Translations under genes and position numbers: made by a program | Source of the DNA: Dendrolimus kikuchii | Lineage: Eukaryota; Arthropoda; Insecta; Lepidoptera; Lasiocampidae | Direction: 5' to 3' | Assembly (NCBI GenBank): GCA_019925095.2 | Contig: CM034409.1 | Span: 2,669,001-2,733,000 of the forward strand | Length of the DNA: 64,000 bases | Notes under the pieces: generated by a model | Database searches by the model: none | What the model saw: only the letters and a program-made list of their open reading frames with translations | Told to the model about the DNA's origin: nothing | Part shown: positions 53,237-62,981 of the stretch, piece after piece | Layout of the letters: every line of letters begins with the position of its first letter | How positions within the stretch are numbered: position 1 is the stretch's first letter

Positions 53237-53823
53237 CAGTGGTCGGCAAAGTGCGGCTCTAGGAAAAATATCCACGGAAAGCGCAATAATAATGTATATA
53301 TATATTAAATATATATTTATGTGATATATAAAATTTCTGCATATATATATTTTATGTATTTATTATTAAAATGTAAGTAGTTTGTACTATATGTTACGTA
53401 TACCACCATCGCCATTATCATCTCGATTTCTTCCTGGGGTTGTCTGGAAGAGGTCGCTTTTTAACGATAAGACCGCCCTCTGTACATAACTAGATATTAT
53501 TTTAGTCTTTAAGTTCATGTTTGTATTGGTGTACAATAAAGAATTATCTATCTATGTAATAAATCTTATGATGAGAACTTGGAATCATAACTAAAATTAG
53601 AAACAACAACATACAAACCTGACTTACTCAAACTGTCCAAGGAGATGCAAGCCCATTGTTCGCATTAATAAATATTTATTATGTATGAAATTTAGTTTTA
53701 TTTAGTGTACTACTTGTTTAGTGTAATAAAAGTTGACTAAACAAGCAGATTTGGCTTCCATTTTTTTTTAATTGTTGTAATATTCATATTTGGCTCTTTG
53801 ACTAATAAGTTTGCCGACCACTG
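53237..53823. mobile_element. hAT-like non-autonomous element 1
   Basis: Ends CAGTGGTCGGCAAAGTGCGG and, inverted, GACTAATAAGTTTGCCGACCACTG read as 14-bp terminal inverted repeats (CAGTGGTCGGCAAA). Exact 8-bp TSD CCCTGGTC at 53229-53236 and 53824-53831. An 8-bp TSD and CAG...CTG ends are hAT hallmarks. No transposase. It contains LINE tail I. Confidence 0.85.
53320..53570 (+). mobile_element. LINE tail I (I2) inside hAT-like element
   Basis: GGGGTTGTCTGGAAGAGGTC, AAGACCGCCCTCTGTAC, then AATAAAGAATTATCTATCTA. Near-identical inverse of 16587-16835, so both are 5'-truncated at nearly the same point or share an older unit. Confidence 0.7.
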
Positions 53824-54025
53824 CCCTGGTCTAAAGTAGGCCGCCATAACAACCTTGTGTTGCATTCCGACATTGATGAAGCTAAAGCTAAAGTTAAAAA
53901 AAAACAAACAGAAAAAAACAAAAAAAAAACCAACGATTTGAGAACCTCCTCCTTTTTTTAAGTCGGTTAAAAACACCTAAAATCACGAGAATTACTAGAA
54001 AATTCCAACAAAAATTAACAATAAT

Positions 54026-54432
54026 ATTTTCTTAAGTTTTCGCTACTTGTATACATAATAAAACTACGTTTTATTATGTATACAAGACGCGAAAACTGAT
54101 ATAAGACTGATAATTACTTTTATTTTTCCTTCCACCCATTTTAATATTACATAAAATTATTAGAGCTAAGCATGTTTGCTGAAGAGTTTCTTGCGCCGCT
54201 TCTTCTCTTCAAGCCATAACATGTTGCGAAGCGGTAGTAAATTAGATTAGGCTCCCATAGAGTAAATAATAACCATAAACAAAATTAAAATTAATAAGTT
54301 GGCGGTAGGCTAAATAAAACTTTAACAATACTCGTTGACACTTGACATCTTTGTCTTCCGTGATCACGGCCACTGAAAAGTGGCCGAAACGTCGGAAAAA
54401 CCAAAATCAAATAAAATTACCGCGCTTAAAAG
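54026..54432 (+). mobile_element. Family D element D5 with extra hairpin
   Basis: Left end forms a ~38-bp hairpin (CTTGTATACATAATAAAAC against ATTATGTATACAAG). The interior and right half are complete with the hammerhead-like motif (54356-54397). TSD TTAACAATAAT at 54015-54025 and 54433-54443. Confidence 0.8.
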
Positions 54433-54529
54433 TTAACAATAATTTACGTTTTGTAATAATCTCTATTCATAACGTATTCTATGACATGATATTAAGTGAT
54501 GTTTATTTTTATAATATTACTAGCTGACC

Positions 54530-55149
54530 CGGCAAACTTTGTACTGCTTCAGAATCAATAAATAAAGAACGTTGATTTCTGAACGACGGGACGAACATCA
54601 AACGTTTGACGTTCAAAACCAAAAAAAGAAAAAACCTTTTTTTTTATTGCAGGAGATCAGCAGACGGCCCACTTGATGGAAAGCGGTTACCGTCGCCTAT
54701 GGATATTTGCAACAGCAAAGTTGCTATAAATGCGCTGCTGCTCTCTTAAAGGAGACTGGAACCTGGTCACTAATGCCGGAACACGACTCAAGGTTGTTAT
54801 GGCGACATACTTTAGACCAGGGATGGTAGCCATCCAGTCTGGCAAATGCCCTACCACCTGGTGACTTCACTTTTAATTAAATTTAATTTGATTTCTGAAC
54901 GACTTTTAAATTTAATTATATTCTAAACTACGGGACGTACATCAAATGTTTGACAGGTAGGAATAGTTTCTAAGGGAAAGCGAAATTGTTGTTATTACTA
55001 TATCCAAGCATTTTTTTCATATTTACCCACCTTTTAAACCTTCCCTGGACTTCCACAAATAATTCAAAACCAAAATTAGCCATATCCGTCCAGCCGTTCT
55101 CGAGTTTTAGAGAGACTAACGAACAGCAATTAATTTTTATATATATAGA
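54530..55149 (-). mobile_element. Helitron with truncated SINE A inside
   Basis: CTAGCTGACCCGGCAAAC after A at left; TTTATATATATAGA then T at right, i.e. 5'-TCTATATATATAAA start on the minus strand. Both termini present; homologous to 34905-35290. Confidence 0.8.
54640..54862 (-). mobile_element. SINE A, 5'-truncated
   Basis: Poly-A end intact; stops at CCCTACCACCTGG, losing the first ~90 bp. AGACAGGC is also shortened. Confidence 0.9.
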
Positions 55150-55174
55150 TAGATATAGCGTATAATATTTGTCG

Positions 55175-55357
55175 TGATCGTGTACTAGGAGAAGGTGATG
55201 TCAGGAGCCTTAAGAACAGGCGAGCGTGCATGACAAGAGTTATGAATGTCAAAGAGGCAAGTGAGGTGTGTAAGAATAAGCCTAAATGGCACTCTGTTGT
55301 TCGTGCCTACCCCGCAAGGGAAATGGCGTGAAGTTATGTATGTATGTATGTATGTAA
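55175..55357 (+). mobile_element. RTE-2 short copy
   Basis: Only the last ~50 codons, then (TATG)4. TSD not identified. Confidence 0.9.
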
Positions 55358-55578
55358 AAAGTGTAAGAAATCCACAGATAGTAAAATCCTAAACGAAGTT
55401 TCGATTTTATACAGGTAATAAAAAAAAGACAGAAGAGATAAAATCTCTTGATACGACCGCAGATAAAAATGCGTGGTCCATTGCGAGACCTATTTAAACT
55501 TTTTTTTAAAGACAGTAATGCACATTTAACTGCCTCGAAAACTGGCTGTTAAGAAATTAAGCACCTAGTAAATAATAT

Positions 55579-55985
55579 TTATTACTTTTTTTTAACCTAC
55601 TTCAAAAAAAGGAGGCGGTTCTCAATTCGTCGGGATCTTTTTTTTTTTTTTTTTTTATGTATGTTCACCGATTACTCCGAGATTTGTTCGAAGCGGAATA
55701 ACTTCCATTTGGTCCCCTAAAAAATTAACATAGTTTGGCCCAGTAGTTTTCATTTCACGAACATTTTTTTGTTCCCGTTTCTTGGGACCTATATTTTTTA
55801 AGGAGCGCGGCACCTTTCGTAGGTCTACCCATACATAGCTAGACACTAAAAAGTAACAAAAAAATAAAAAAAACTTCGTTTAAAAAAACCGACTTCAAAA
55901 ACTGAAAAGTATAAAATAACTTATTTCTAAAGCTAATAGCTTTATATATTAGTTTTTTAGTTTTTGAACTCGGTTTTTTTTAAAC
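55579..55985 (-). mobile_element. CCGACTTC-ended element E2
   Basis: Inverse of E1 with a single internal unit: AATTCGTCGGGATC, TTTGGTCCCCTAAAAAATT, CCCGTTTCTTGGGACC, then CCGACTTCAAAAAC and a short foldback. Frame 55655-55846 is the repeat translation again. Confidence 0.7.
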
Positions 55986-56140
55986 GTAATTTTTTTATTT
56001 TTTTTAACAAATACAATTATGGCTATAATGCTTGTGTATGTGATGGGCTCAACCTCTCTTGTCAAACTGACTTGACATTAATGACAATGACATTAGTTAT
56101 TTCACAGACTAAACAGAATACCACTGTTAGTACACAAACG

Positions 56141-56213
56141 TGTATAGGCGACGGTAACCGCTTTCCTTCAGGTCGTCTACCTGTTTGCCTACACCAGGCA
56201 GTAAAAAATAAAC
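56141..56213 (+). mobile_element. SINE A/A2 tail scrap
   Basis: TATAGGCGACGGTAACCGC, CTTCAGGTCGTCTACCTGTT and GGCAGTAAAAAATAAA match the last 70 bp of the shared tail. Confidence 0.6.
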
Positions 56214-56643
56214 CCATCGGAAGATCTGTGTGAAACGTTCAGTAATACTAACATTGTCCCAGTGGAGCAGTAACATAAAACTTCAGTCTGTAACGTGGCC
56301 TGTTAATGCGTAAGAAACTGCGGGGAATAACTAGTAAATAATCATGATAACTCAAAGAGGTACTAGGAGCACATAGACATTCGCAAGTGCTATTGGCATT
56401 ACCGTCTCGCGACTCTGAGGTCGGCGGGTCGAGCCGCGACCTCTGCCATTTTGCGTTATTGAAATGTGATGAACTAAGAAGCCACAATATTTACTAACGT
56501 GCTAAACAATATGGCTGTATTCTGTTTAGATGTCTTTATGCTATACAACTTTTAGGTTGTCTTTTTAGGGTTCTGTAGCTTTTTGGCCAAAATTTTTACG
56601 CTGGTCGGCGCAAGATATGTACAATTCGTGTGTATCAAGATTT
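56214..56643. other. Unassigned DNA
   Basis: A 79-codon minus-strand frame (56248-56487) covers a GC-richer patch near 56420; no motif. Confidence 0.4.
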
Positions 56644-57276
56644 ACCATCGCCTATGGACATTTGTAACACCCAAAAGTGTACCACCGCAATGCATTACAC
56701 GCACACTCCACAGACAAACCAAGACACACAAAGAGCCTATAATAACCCAGGCACAGAAAATAAAAAGCAACACACATGGCACTAGATAGGACAATATATG
56801 TAAGTATAGATATAAGGCCCACACTGCACATGCACTTCCTCACAACACCAGCATGTAACAGATACACTCTACGTTAGTATAAGTTTAGTATTAAAACTAG
56901 AATAAATTAATATAATAAGTTATTCGTAAGATACATACACCTCAACACAAAAATCAATAAATTAATGTCACACACAAGAACCAAAATAACTAATAAGTGT
57001 GTTAAATTCAAACAATTAAATCTAGAAATTAAGTTGTAAAAAAGGGTACGTAACTCAAGTCTGTAGAGTTGTTAATATTAATAAAAAAAATAAAAAATAA
57101 AACCGAAACTGCTATCAGTGTGCTGCCGCTCTCCAAAAGGGGACTGGATACTCGTCACTAATTCCGGAACATAACTCAAGGTTGTTATGGTGGCATATTC
57201 TAGACCAGGGGTAGTAGCAATCCAGACGGGAAAATACCCTACCACCAGGCTGTGGGTTGTTTTGTCGCCTATTACG
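56644..57276 (-). mobile_element. SINE A split by LINE tail K
   Basis: Left: ACCATCGCCTATGGACATTT to ACCCAAAAGTG. Right: GCTATCAGTGTGCTGCCGC to CGCCTATTACG. Old, with both outer ends lost. Confidence 0.75.
56684..57105 (+). mobile_element. LINE tail K (K2)
   Basis: CACACATGGCACTAGATAGG through GGGTACGTAACTCAAGTCTG to an A-rich end; 5' extension includes AACCCAGGCACAGAAAATAA. Confidence 0.7.
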
Positions 57277-57360
57277 ATTTATTAATTCATGAAGTATTTT
57301 CTGACGTTTTCGCGAATGATAGGTACTGTAACGAGTAACCTCCTTAGTCGTCATATATAT

Positions 57361-58458
57361 TGTTATAATTTGGGCCACGTGCATATCTGTAAACAAAGCA
57401 CATTTATTACCCGTCGGCGTTTGAGCTAATAACATTGAAACTCTTTTATGACCGTCTTCTTTTGTTTACTTTGTGTTTAAAATTTGTGATTGGAAAACAG
57501 CGCATTGTGTATTGTAATCTTTGTGGTAGTCATTAGCCAGGTGTGATTCATGGAAATTCAGTCTACGCGGTCGAGCAGACATATTGTATTTGTAAAGTAT
57601 AAAGCAATTCCCCAATAGAGGGGTGAGGCAGTCTAGCGATAGCCACAAGCGAAACAAGAAGTTAGTGACGGACTTTGCGCGTGTTATTCAATCGTGTATT
57701 ACGTTTTTTTTTTTTTTTTTTTAAATAAACAATTCTACGGACTCTAAAGTTCCGTACCTTTTTTAATTTGAAGTTTATTAGTTGTATTGGTTTGTGTCTT
57801 TTTATTGCGCTGATAACATTGTTCTTTTTTTTTATTATTGTATTAAAGTTGACGACATAGACACGGGTGGTGCTTATTGATTAATTTCTTAATCTCTAAG
57901 TATTTTATGTTATATGAAATTTTTTTTTATTATTGTTTGCTATTTGTGTATTGGTTTATAGATGTATTGGACTTATTATATTACTTATTCTAACTTGTGT
58001 AGTGTTGCTGTTATAAAGTGGGTGTGGTGTTTGGCGTGTGTGGAGTCTTAGGTGCTAATATTATTATGCTATTCTTAGGATATGTATATTTATTTTTTTT
58101 TTGTTTTTTTTTTTTTTTTTTTTTTCCTTAAAATGTACATTACAAGTAGTCTTAAAAATAGCTTATTCTAATACATTTTGTTGTTTTTTTTTTTATTTTT
58201 GTGTCAGGGTGGAATTTTTGTTTGTTCGTTGTGTGTTGGTGATTTTGGTGTGCTGTTTGTTTATTGTGTGTCATAGTGTCTTTTGTGACTTGTGTTGTTC
58301 TGTGTTATTTGTGTTTTGTTGTTCTGGTGTGTGGGGTGTGTGTTAGGTGAGTTGTGATATTTTGCTATTGATGATTTAAACGTGTATTACGTTTGCACTG
58401 CTTGTGTTCAGTTATGTTTGTACCTGTCTTATACGTGTTTGTATAGTAACTCGAAACA
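57361..58458 (+). mobile_element. Solo LTR (family L), copy 3, split by K3
   Basis: TGTTATAATTTGGGCC start, GTAACTCGAAACA end, ATAT on both sides (57357-57360, 58459-58462). Net LTR length ~410 bp once K3 and its duplication are removed. TATAAAG at 57598. Confidence 0.8.
57707..58380 (-). mobile_element. LINE tail K (K3) inserted in LTR
   Basis: Poly-T at left (minus-strand poly-A), then CTACGGACTCTAAAGTTCCG and T-rich text. TSD CGTGTATTACGTTT at 57693-57706 and 58381-58394. This defines K as a poly-A retroelement with ~674 bp present here. The frame 58101-58346 is low-complexity. Confidence 0.8.
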
Positions 58459-58729
58459 ATATTAAGAAACATCATTTACTTAAATTTATCCTGAACTAGT
58501 GTCTTATTGAAGAACCAGCTGACTGGGACCTTCAATAAGAGACTGGTTCAGAGCATAAGCTTATATTAGCAATCAAGAGACACTTTTTCATAGATTTGTA
58601 CTTCTCGCGGGCCAACGCAATTCTGCCTTCACTTGTTTTGGGAGGCGTTCTACGATTAAATTTAAATAAATTATGTCTCTTAATATATGCGACGACTAAG
58701 GTGGTTAGTCGTTACAGTGCACATAAATA

Positions 58730-59009
58730 CATACATACATAACTTCACGCCAGTTCCCTTGCGGGGTAGGCACGAACAACAGAGCGCCATTCAGGCTTAT
58801 TCTTACACACCTCATTTGCTTCTTTGACATTCATAACTCTTGTCATGCACGCTCGTCTGTTCTTAAGGCTCCTGACATCACCTTCTGCTAGTACACGATC
58901 AATTTGATCATGAAAAGGTGTGTCGTGGCCTTCCACGACTTCTGCATCCATCCACTTTTGCATTGTATATCTGTTTAGTCATTCTTTCCACATGCCCGAA
59001 CCACCGGAG
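58730..59009 (-). mobile_element. RTE-2 with 8-bp TSD
   Basis: 5' truncation at GCTCCGGTGG; TSD CATAAATA at 58722-58729 and 59010-59017. Confidence 0.93.
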
Positions 59010-59016
59010 CATAAAT

Positions 59017-59115
59017 AAAACTGTTTTAACGGTTTTATGCGAGATTTTGGCCGAAACATGATATTATTATAATTAAAAAATAAATAAAATCGCATGTAAC
59101 ACTGTTAAAACGTAG
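59017..59115. mobile_element. Family D scrap D6
   Basis: AAACTGTTTTAACGGTTTTA and TAACACTGTTAAAACGTAGT in inverted arrangement with GGCCGAAACATG between. About 100 bp, strongly reduced. Confidence 0.55.
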
Positions 59116-59140
59116 TTTAACTTGCAATTTTTGATGGAAA

Positions 59141-59349
59141 TCTTAATATATATAAATTACGTGTCACGTTGTTTGTCCGCGATGGACTCCTAAACTACTT
59201 GACCGATTTTAATCAAATTTACACACCGTGTGCAGTTTGATCAGAGTTAAAAGATAGGTTAGCTTACATTTGGACCCAGTAGGTGGCGCCGGAATCGGGT
59301 TCTAAATTTTATTTCTTCAGGGCAAAACAACGTCTGCCGGGACAGCTAG
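59141..59349 (+). mobile_element. Mini-Helitron, 209 bp
   Basis: TCTTAATATATATAAATTAC start after A; ACGTCTGCCGGGACAGCTAG end before T. Inside: CCTAAACTACTTGACCG and GTAGGTGGCGCCGGAATCGG, as in 9547-10530. Confidence 0.8.
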
Positions 59350-59838
59350 TATAAATATAATTTTGAGCGATATTTGCGATCTTTTTTTTCAATATATGCT
59401 ATTCGGTATTCGGCCGAATGCGAAATAGCAAAAACGGTGACCGGTTAAGCCCTGTGTGGGTGACCTGTGGGGAACTGGATCCCTCATAAAGACCGGAGGG
59501 GAGGGACTCGAACCGACCCGCGCGCCCTTCTCAACTCATGGTGAGACCCCAGCTAGTCGGAGAAGCCCAGCTGTCTATTTTACCAAAGGCGCCAGCCATC
59601 GTCCATACGGGCTAGAGGTGAATGCGCGAGCGAGCCCACAGCCCGGACATGGGATCCAACGAGGATCAGCCAGGGGCTTTAATGGGTACACCCAACCGCA
59701 GCGTGGCAATAGCATTCTTGCGAGAGGGCTAGTGCCACCATGACGAGGCGAAACCAACACGCCTTAACGCGCTTCCCCCGCGGCTGTTTGTCCTCAAACG
59801 GATTTCCCCTGGAAAAAAAAGCCTAATATTCCTGACAT
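59350..59838. other. GC-rich block, unassigned
   Basis: 59440-59800 is clearly GC-richer than its surroundings and open on the plus strand (59456-59743, 95 codons) but has no recognised domain. CCCAGCTAGTCGGAGAAGCC faintly resembles text at 50110. Probably a repeat of unknown class. Confidence 0.4.
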
Positions 59839-59840
59839 CT

Positions 59841-60151
59841 ATCCGTGCAAGGACGGAAGAAGAATACAATTTCCTGCGGCCGGGCGGCCTGTCCTAAGAG
59901 GCGACAAAACAACCCACAGCCAGGTGGTAGGGCATTTGCCCGACTGGATGGCTACCACCCCTGGTCTAAAGTATGTCCCCATAACAACCTTGAGTTGTGT
60001 TCCGGCATTAGTGACCAGGTTCCAGTCTCCCTTAAGAGAGAAGCAGCGCATTTGTAGCACCTTTAGTGTTGCAAATGTCCATAGGCGATGGTAACCGCTT
60101 TCCATCAAGTGGGCCGTCTGCTTGTCTGCTGATCTCTTGCAATAAAAAAAA
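59841..60151 (+). mobile_element. SINE A, first of a tandem pair
   Basis: Full length with private variants GAGAGAAGCAGCGC and CCTTTAGTGTTG, poly-A of ~12. Confidence 0.92.
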
Positions 60152-60329
60152 AAACAACCTTGAGTGGTGTTCCGGCATTAGTGACTAGGTTCCAGTCTCC
60201 CTTAAGAGAGAAGCAGCGCATTTGTAGCACCTTTAGTGTTGCAAATGTCCATAGGCGATGGTAACCGCTTTTCATCGAGTGGGCCGTCTGCCTGTTTGCT
60301 GAACTCCTGCAATAAAAAATAAAAAAAAG
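60152..60329 (+). mobile_element. SINE A, second of a tandem pair
   Basis: Starts at AACAACCTTGAGTGG immediately after the first poly-A, same private variants as its neighbour. Confidence 0.92.
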
Positions 60330-60929
60330 ACATCTCTACTTTACAATTCCCGCTAAGAGGTTTCTGATACATAGAGCATTTTCAATTTATACTTCTTTAT
60401 GGTTCTTCAGTCAAAAGACTAAAACCGACGTTTACCACTTCTACGAAACCCGACATAGTTCATGGGATGTTTCTAAGAAGCTATCCACGTTGCTTTCCTC
60501 TGTCCTACATCGCTAAATACGTTTGTGTATCAACTACCCATTAAGTTCTCATTCCTCGAGTGATTCCAGACCAGGATACTAGTTTTATAATTGTCTAACA
60601 TAACGAGACGAAGGCTCTTGGCGCTCAGGGCTGCCATCTCTATATTAGCGTTGAGCATTATTTTATCTACATATACATAATTGCTTGGCTTCACTGACTG
60701 ACTGACTGGCCTACCAACGCACAACCCAAATTATAGGGGCTAGGATCGTCACAATGTGTTGCGGGTTACACGTGTGCGCACTTAGAAAGGATTTTTGAAA
60801 ATTCAACCCCTAACGGAGTGAAAAAGAGGATAAGAGTTTGTATAAAAACGCGTCATTTTCAAAGTGAAAACCATGAAATTTTATACATCTGCTTCTGGTT
60901 AGAAATATATGTACACATATGTCGGCTTT
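60330..60929. other. Unassigned DNA then repeat R
   Basis: CTGACTGACTGGCC (~60698), GGATTTTTGAAAATTCAACC and GTTTGTATAAAAACGCG (~60837) belong to the Helitron-like body R. 60330-60640 is not recognised. Confidence 0.4.
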
Positions 60930-61245
60930 ATCCGTGCAGGAACGGGAAAAGAATACAATTTCCTGCGGCCGGGCGGCCTGTCGTAAGAGGCGACTTAACA
61001 ACCCACAGCCAGGTGGTAGGGCATTTGCCCGACTGCATGGCTACCTACCACCCCTGGTCGAAAGTATATCGCCATAACAACCTTGAGTTGTGATCCGGCA
61101 TTAGTGACCAGGTTCCAGTCTCCCTTAAGAGAGCAGCAGCGCATTTGTAGCAACTTTGCTGTTGCAAATGTCCATAGGCGATGGTAACCGCTTTCCATCG
61201 GGTGGGCCGTTTGCCTGTCTGCTGATCTCCTGCAATAAAAAAAAA
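60930..61245 (+). mobile_element. SINE A inserted in repeat R
   Basis: Full length with a 4-bp duplication (CTACCTACCACC). Confidence 0.93.
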
Positions 61246-61490
61246 CAAAATTATTTTGAAAATTCAACCTCTAAGGTGTTTAAAAAGGGTTGCTTTCGAT
61301 TTTCCTGAGATCCATTCGGCAGATCCTGACTTGCTGACAATGGGACCACCTCAGGAGAACACTCTTGAGATATCGCGTAACAAACATACAAGAAAATATA
61401 CAGTCAAATTGAGACCCTCCCCTTTTTGAAGTCGGTTAGAAATGAAAAGTAACTAACTGTTTTGATTGCGAGACTGATTAACAAGCAGTG
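61246..61490 (+). repeat. Repeat R / CCGACTTC-element end
   Basis: AAAATTCAACCTCTAAGG continues R; GACCCTCCCCTTTTTGAAG and TCGGTTAG (61412-61439) form an E-type terminus. Confidence 0.45.
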
Positions 61491-62055
61491 CGTGCAGGAA
61501 CGGAGAAAGAATACACTTTCATGCGGCCAAGCGGCCTGTCGTAAGAGGCGATTAAACAACCCACAGCCAGTGATGGATTTACACTAGGGGCACTAGAGGC
61601 CGATGCCTAGGACGGCAGAATTTGGAGTGTCAGCAAAAAAAATTGTACTTTCTGCTATAAAAATCAATGATTTTCAAAAATTGGGAAGTTATTGGTTTCA
61701 TGCCAAATCTTAGGAATCAAGTTCTTGTTGGATATTTACATTTTGAAGTCTAGTTACAGTACATAATTTTTATTTATTATATATTTTTCACGGTGCTCCA
61801 GGACGGTACTTATAGTAAATCCAGCCCTGCCCACCGCCAGGTGGTAAGCTATTTGCCCATCTGGATGGCTACCACCCCTAGTCTAGATTATGCTGCCATA
61901 ATAACCTTGAGTTGTTTTCCAGCATTCTAGTGCGTATTTAGAGAGCGACAGCATATTGGTAGCGCCTTCGGTGTTACAATTGTCTATAGGTGATGGTAAC
62001 CGCTTTTCATCAGGTGGGCTATCAACCTGTCTGTTAAACTCATGCAATAAAAACA
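61491..62055 (+). mobile_element. SINE A split by an hAT-like element
   Basis: Left: GTGCGTGCAGGAACGG to CCCACAGC. Right: CCCACCGCCAGGTGG to AACTCATGCAATAAAAA. The most diverged SINE A copy, hence old. Confidence 0.88.
61568..61829. mobile_element. hAT-like non-autonomous element 2
   Basis: 262 bp with ends CAGTGATGGATTTAC and GTAAATCCAGCCCTG (15-bp inverted repeats, two mismatches). 8-bp TSD CCCACAGC/CCCACCGC at 61560-61567 and 61830-61837, one mismatch. Different end sequence from element 1. Confidence 0.8.
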
Positions 62056-62287
62056 TCCTAAAAACCTAGATCTAGCTCCAAAAGCACTAAGTGCCAACCC
62101 TGGCGCCTACTCACATTCTGATGTGAGCAGGCCTTGACTGGTTGTCCTCAATCGTCGAGCTTATGACATGTCTCTTATAGTATTCATATAAATTGCATTT
62201 TTAAGTCATAGAATTTAATATACATACTAAAAAATTCTGTGTGTGTGCAGTTCACACGCAGTAGAAGTGAAACTTCAGAGATACATA

Positions 62288-62660
62288 TATACATAACTTC
62301 ACGCCAGTTCCCTTGCGGGGAAGGCACGAACAACAGAGCGCCATTTACGCTTATTCTTACACACCTCACTTGCTTCTTTAACATGCATAACTCTTGTCAT
62401 GCACGCTCGTCTGTTCTTAAGGCTCCTGACATCACCTTCTGCTAGTACACGATCGATTTGATCATGGAAGGTGTGTCGTGGCTTTCCACGACTTCTGCAT
62501 CCATCCACCTTTGCATTGTATATCTGTTTAGTCATTCTTTCCACATGCCCGAACCACCGGAGCATTCCTTTCCTTACCTTCACCCCGACACTCTCTTTCA
62601 TATCAACTCTCTCTCTTACTTCGGTATTACGAACGCGGTCCGCGAGCGTCACTCCGCAGA
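62288..62660 (-). mobile_element. RTE-2 inserted in repeat G
   Basis: Open from GVTLADRVRNTEVRERVDMK to ARELA-stop, with the same 12-bp loss after GHVERM seen at 38594. Flanks ACTTCAGAGATA / ACTTCTGAGATA form the TSD. Confidence 0.92.
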
Positions 62661-62674
62661 ACTTCTGAGATATA

Positions 62675-62981
62675 TTTAATAAAATAATAACAGCCCGTAA
62701 CTGTCCCACTGGCTGTTAGGCTCGGGCCTCCCACTATAGGGGGAACACACAGTATACCTGCCCCGCTTGTCCAAGGCGGCTTGGCAGGTTTGACACATCG
62801 GTTATCTTAATGTGCAGGTTGCATCACGATGTTTTCTTTCACCGTTGTTAGCACGTGGTAATTGTAATAATATGCAATTTAGTGTCAGAGAACTGCCTAA
62901 GTGGTGCATGCGTTCCGGCCAGGATCGAACCCGCGCCCTTTGAGTCTGCGACGCGTGCGCTAGCCGTTACGCCACCACGCT
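62675..62981 (-). mobile_element. SINE H inserted at the same point
   Basis: 3' end GGCTCGGGCCTCCCACTATA region at left, tRNA-like head at right (plus strand CGAACCCGCGCCCTTTGAG, GTTACGCCACCACG). Flanks CTTCTGAGATA / CTTCAGGGATA. Confidence 0.8.

Larger units (their letters stand above)
53127..53877 (+). mobile_element. SINE A split by an hAT-like element
   Basis: Left part AACCGTGCAGAAATGAAAAG to CCCCTGGTC; right part CCCTGGTCTAAAGTAGG to GTTGCATTCCGACATTGATG, then lost. Old, diverged copy. Confidence 0.85.
57325..58718. mobile_element. Inverted-repeat element enclosing LTR copy 3
   Basis: 57325-57357 (ACTGTAACGAGTAACCTCC, TTAGTCGTC) and 58684-58718 (GACGACTAAGGTGGTTAGTC, GTTACAGT) are ~33-bp inverted repeats. 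Without LTR and K the body would be only ~260 bp, a MITE-like size. TSD not determined. Confidence 0.5.

Noticed and set aside
58101..58346. Hydrophobic 81-codon ORF as a membrane protein
   Set aside because: It is the T/G-rich antisense of retroelement K, so hydrophobicity follows from composition.
59456..59743. 95-codon ORF in a GC-rich block
   Set aside because: Open frame is expected in GC-rich DNA; no motif, and the other strand is open too.
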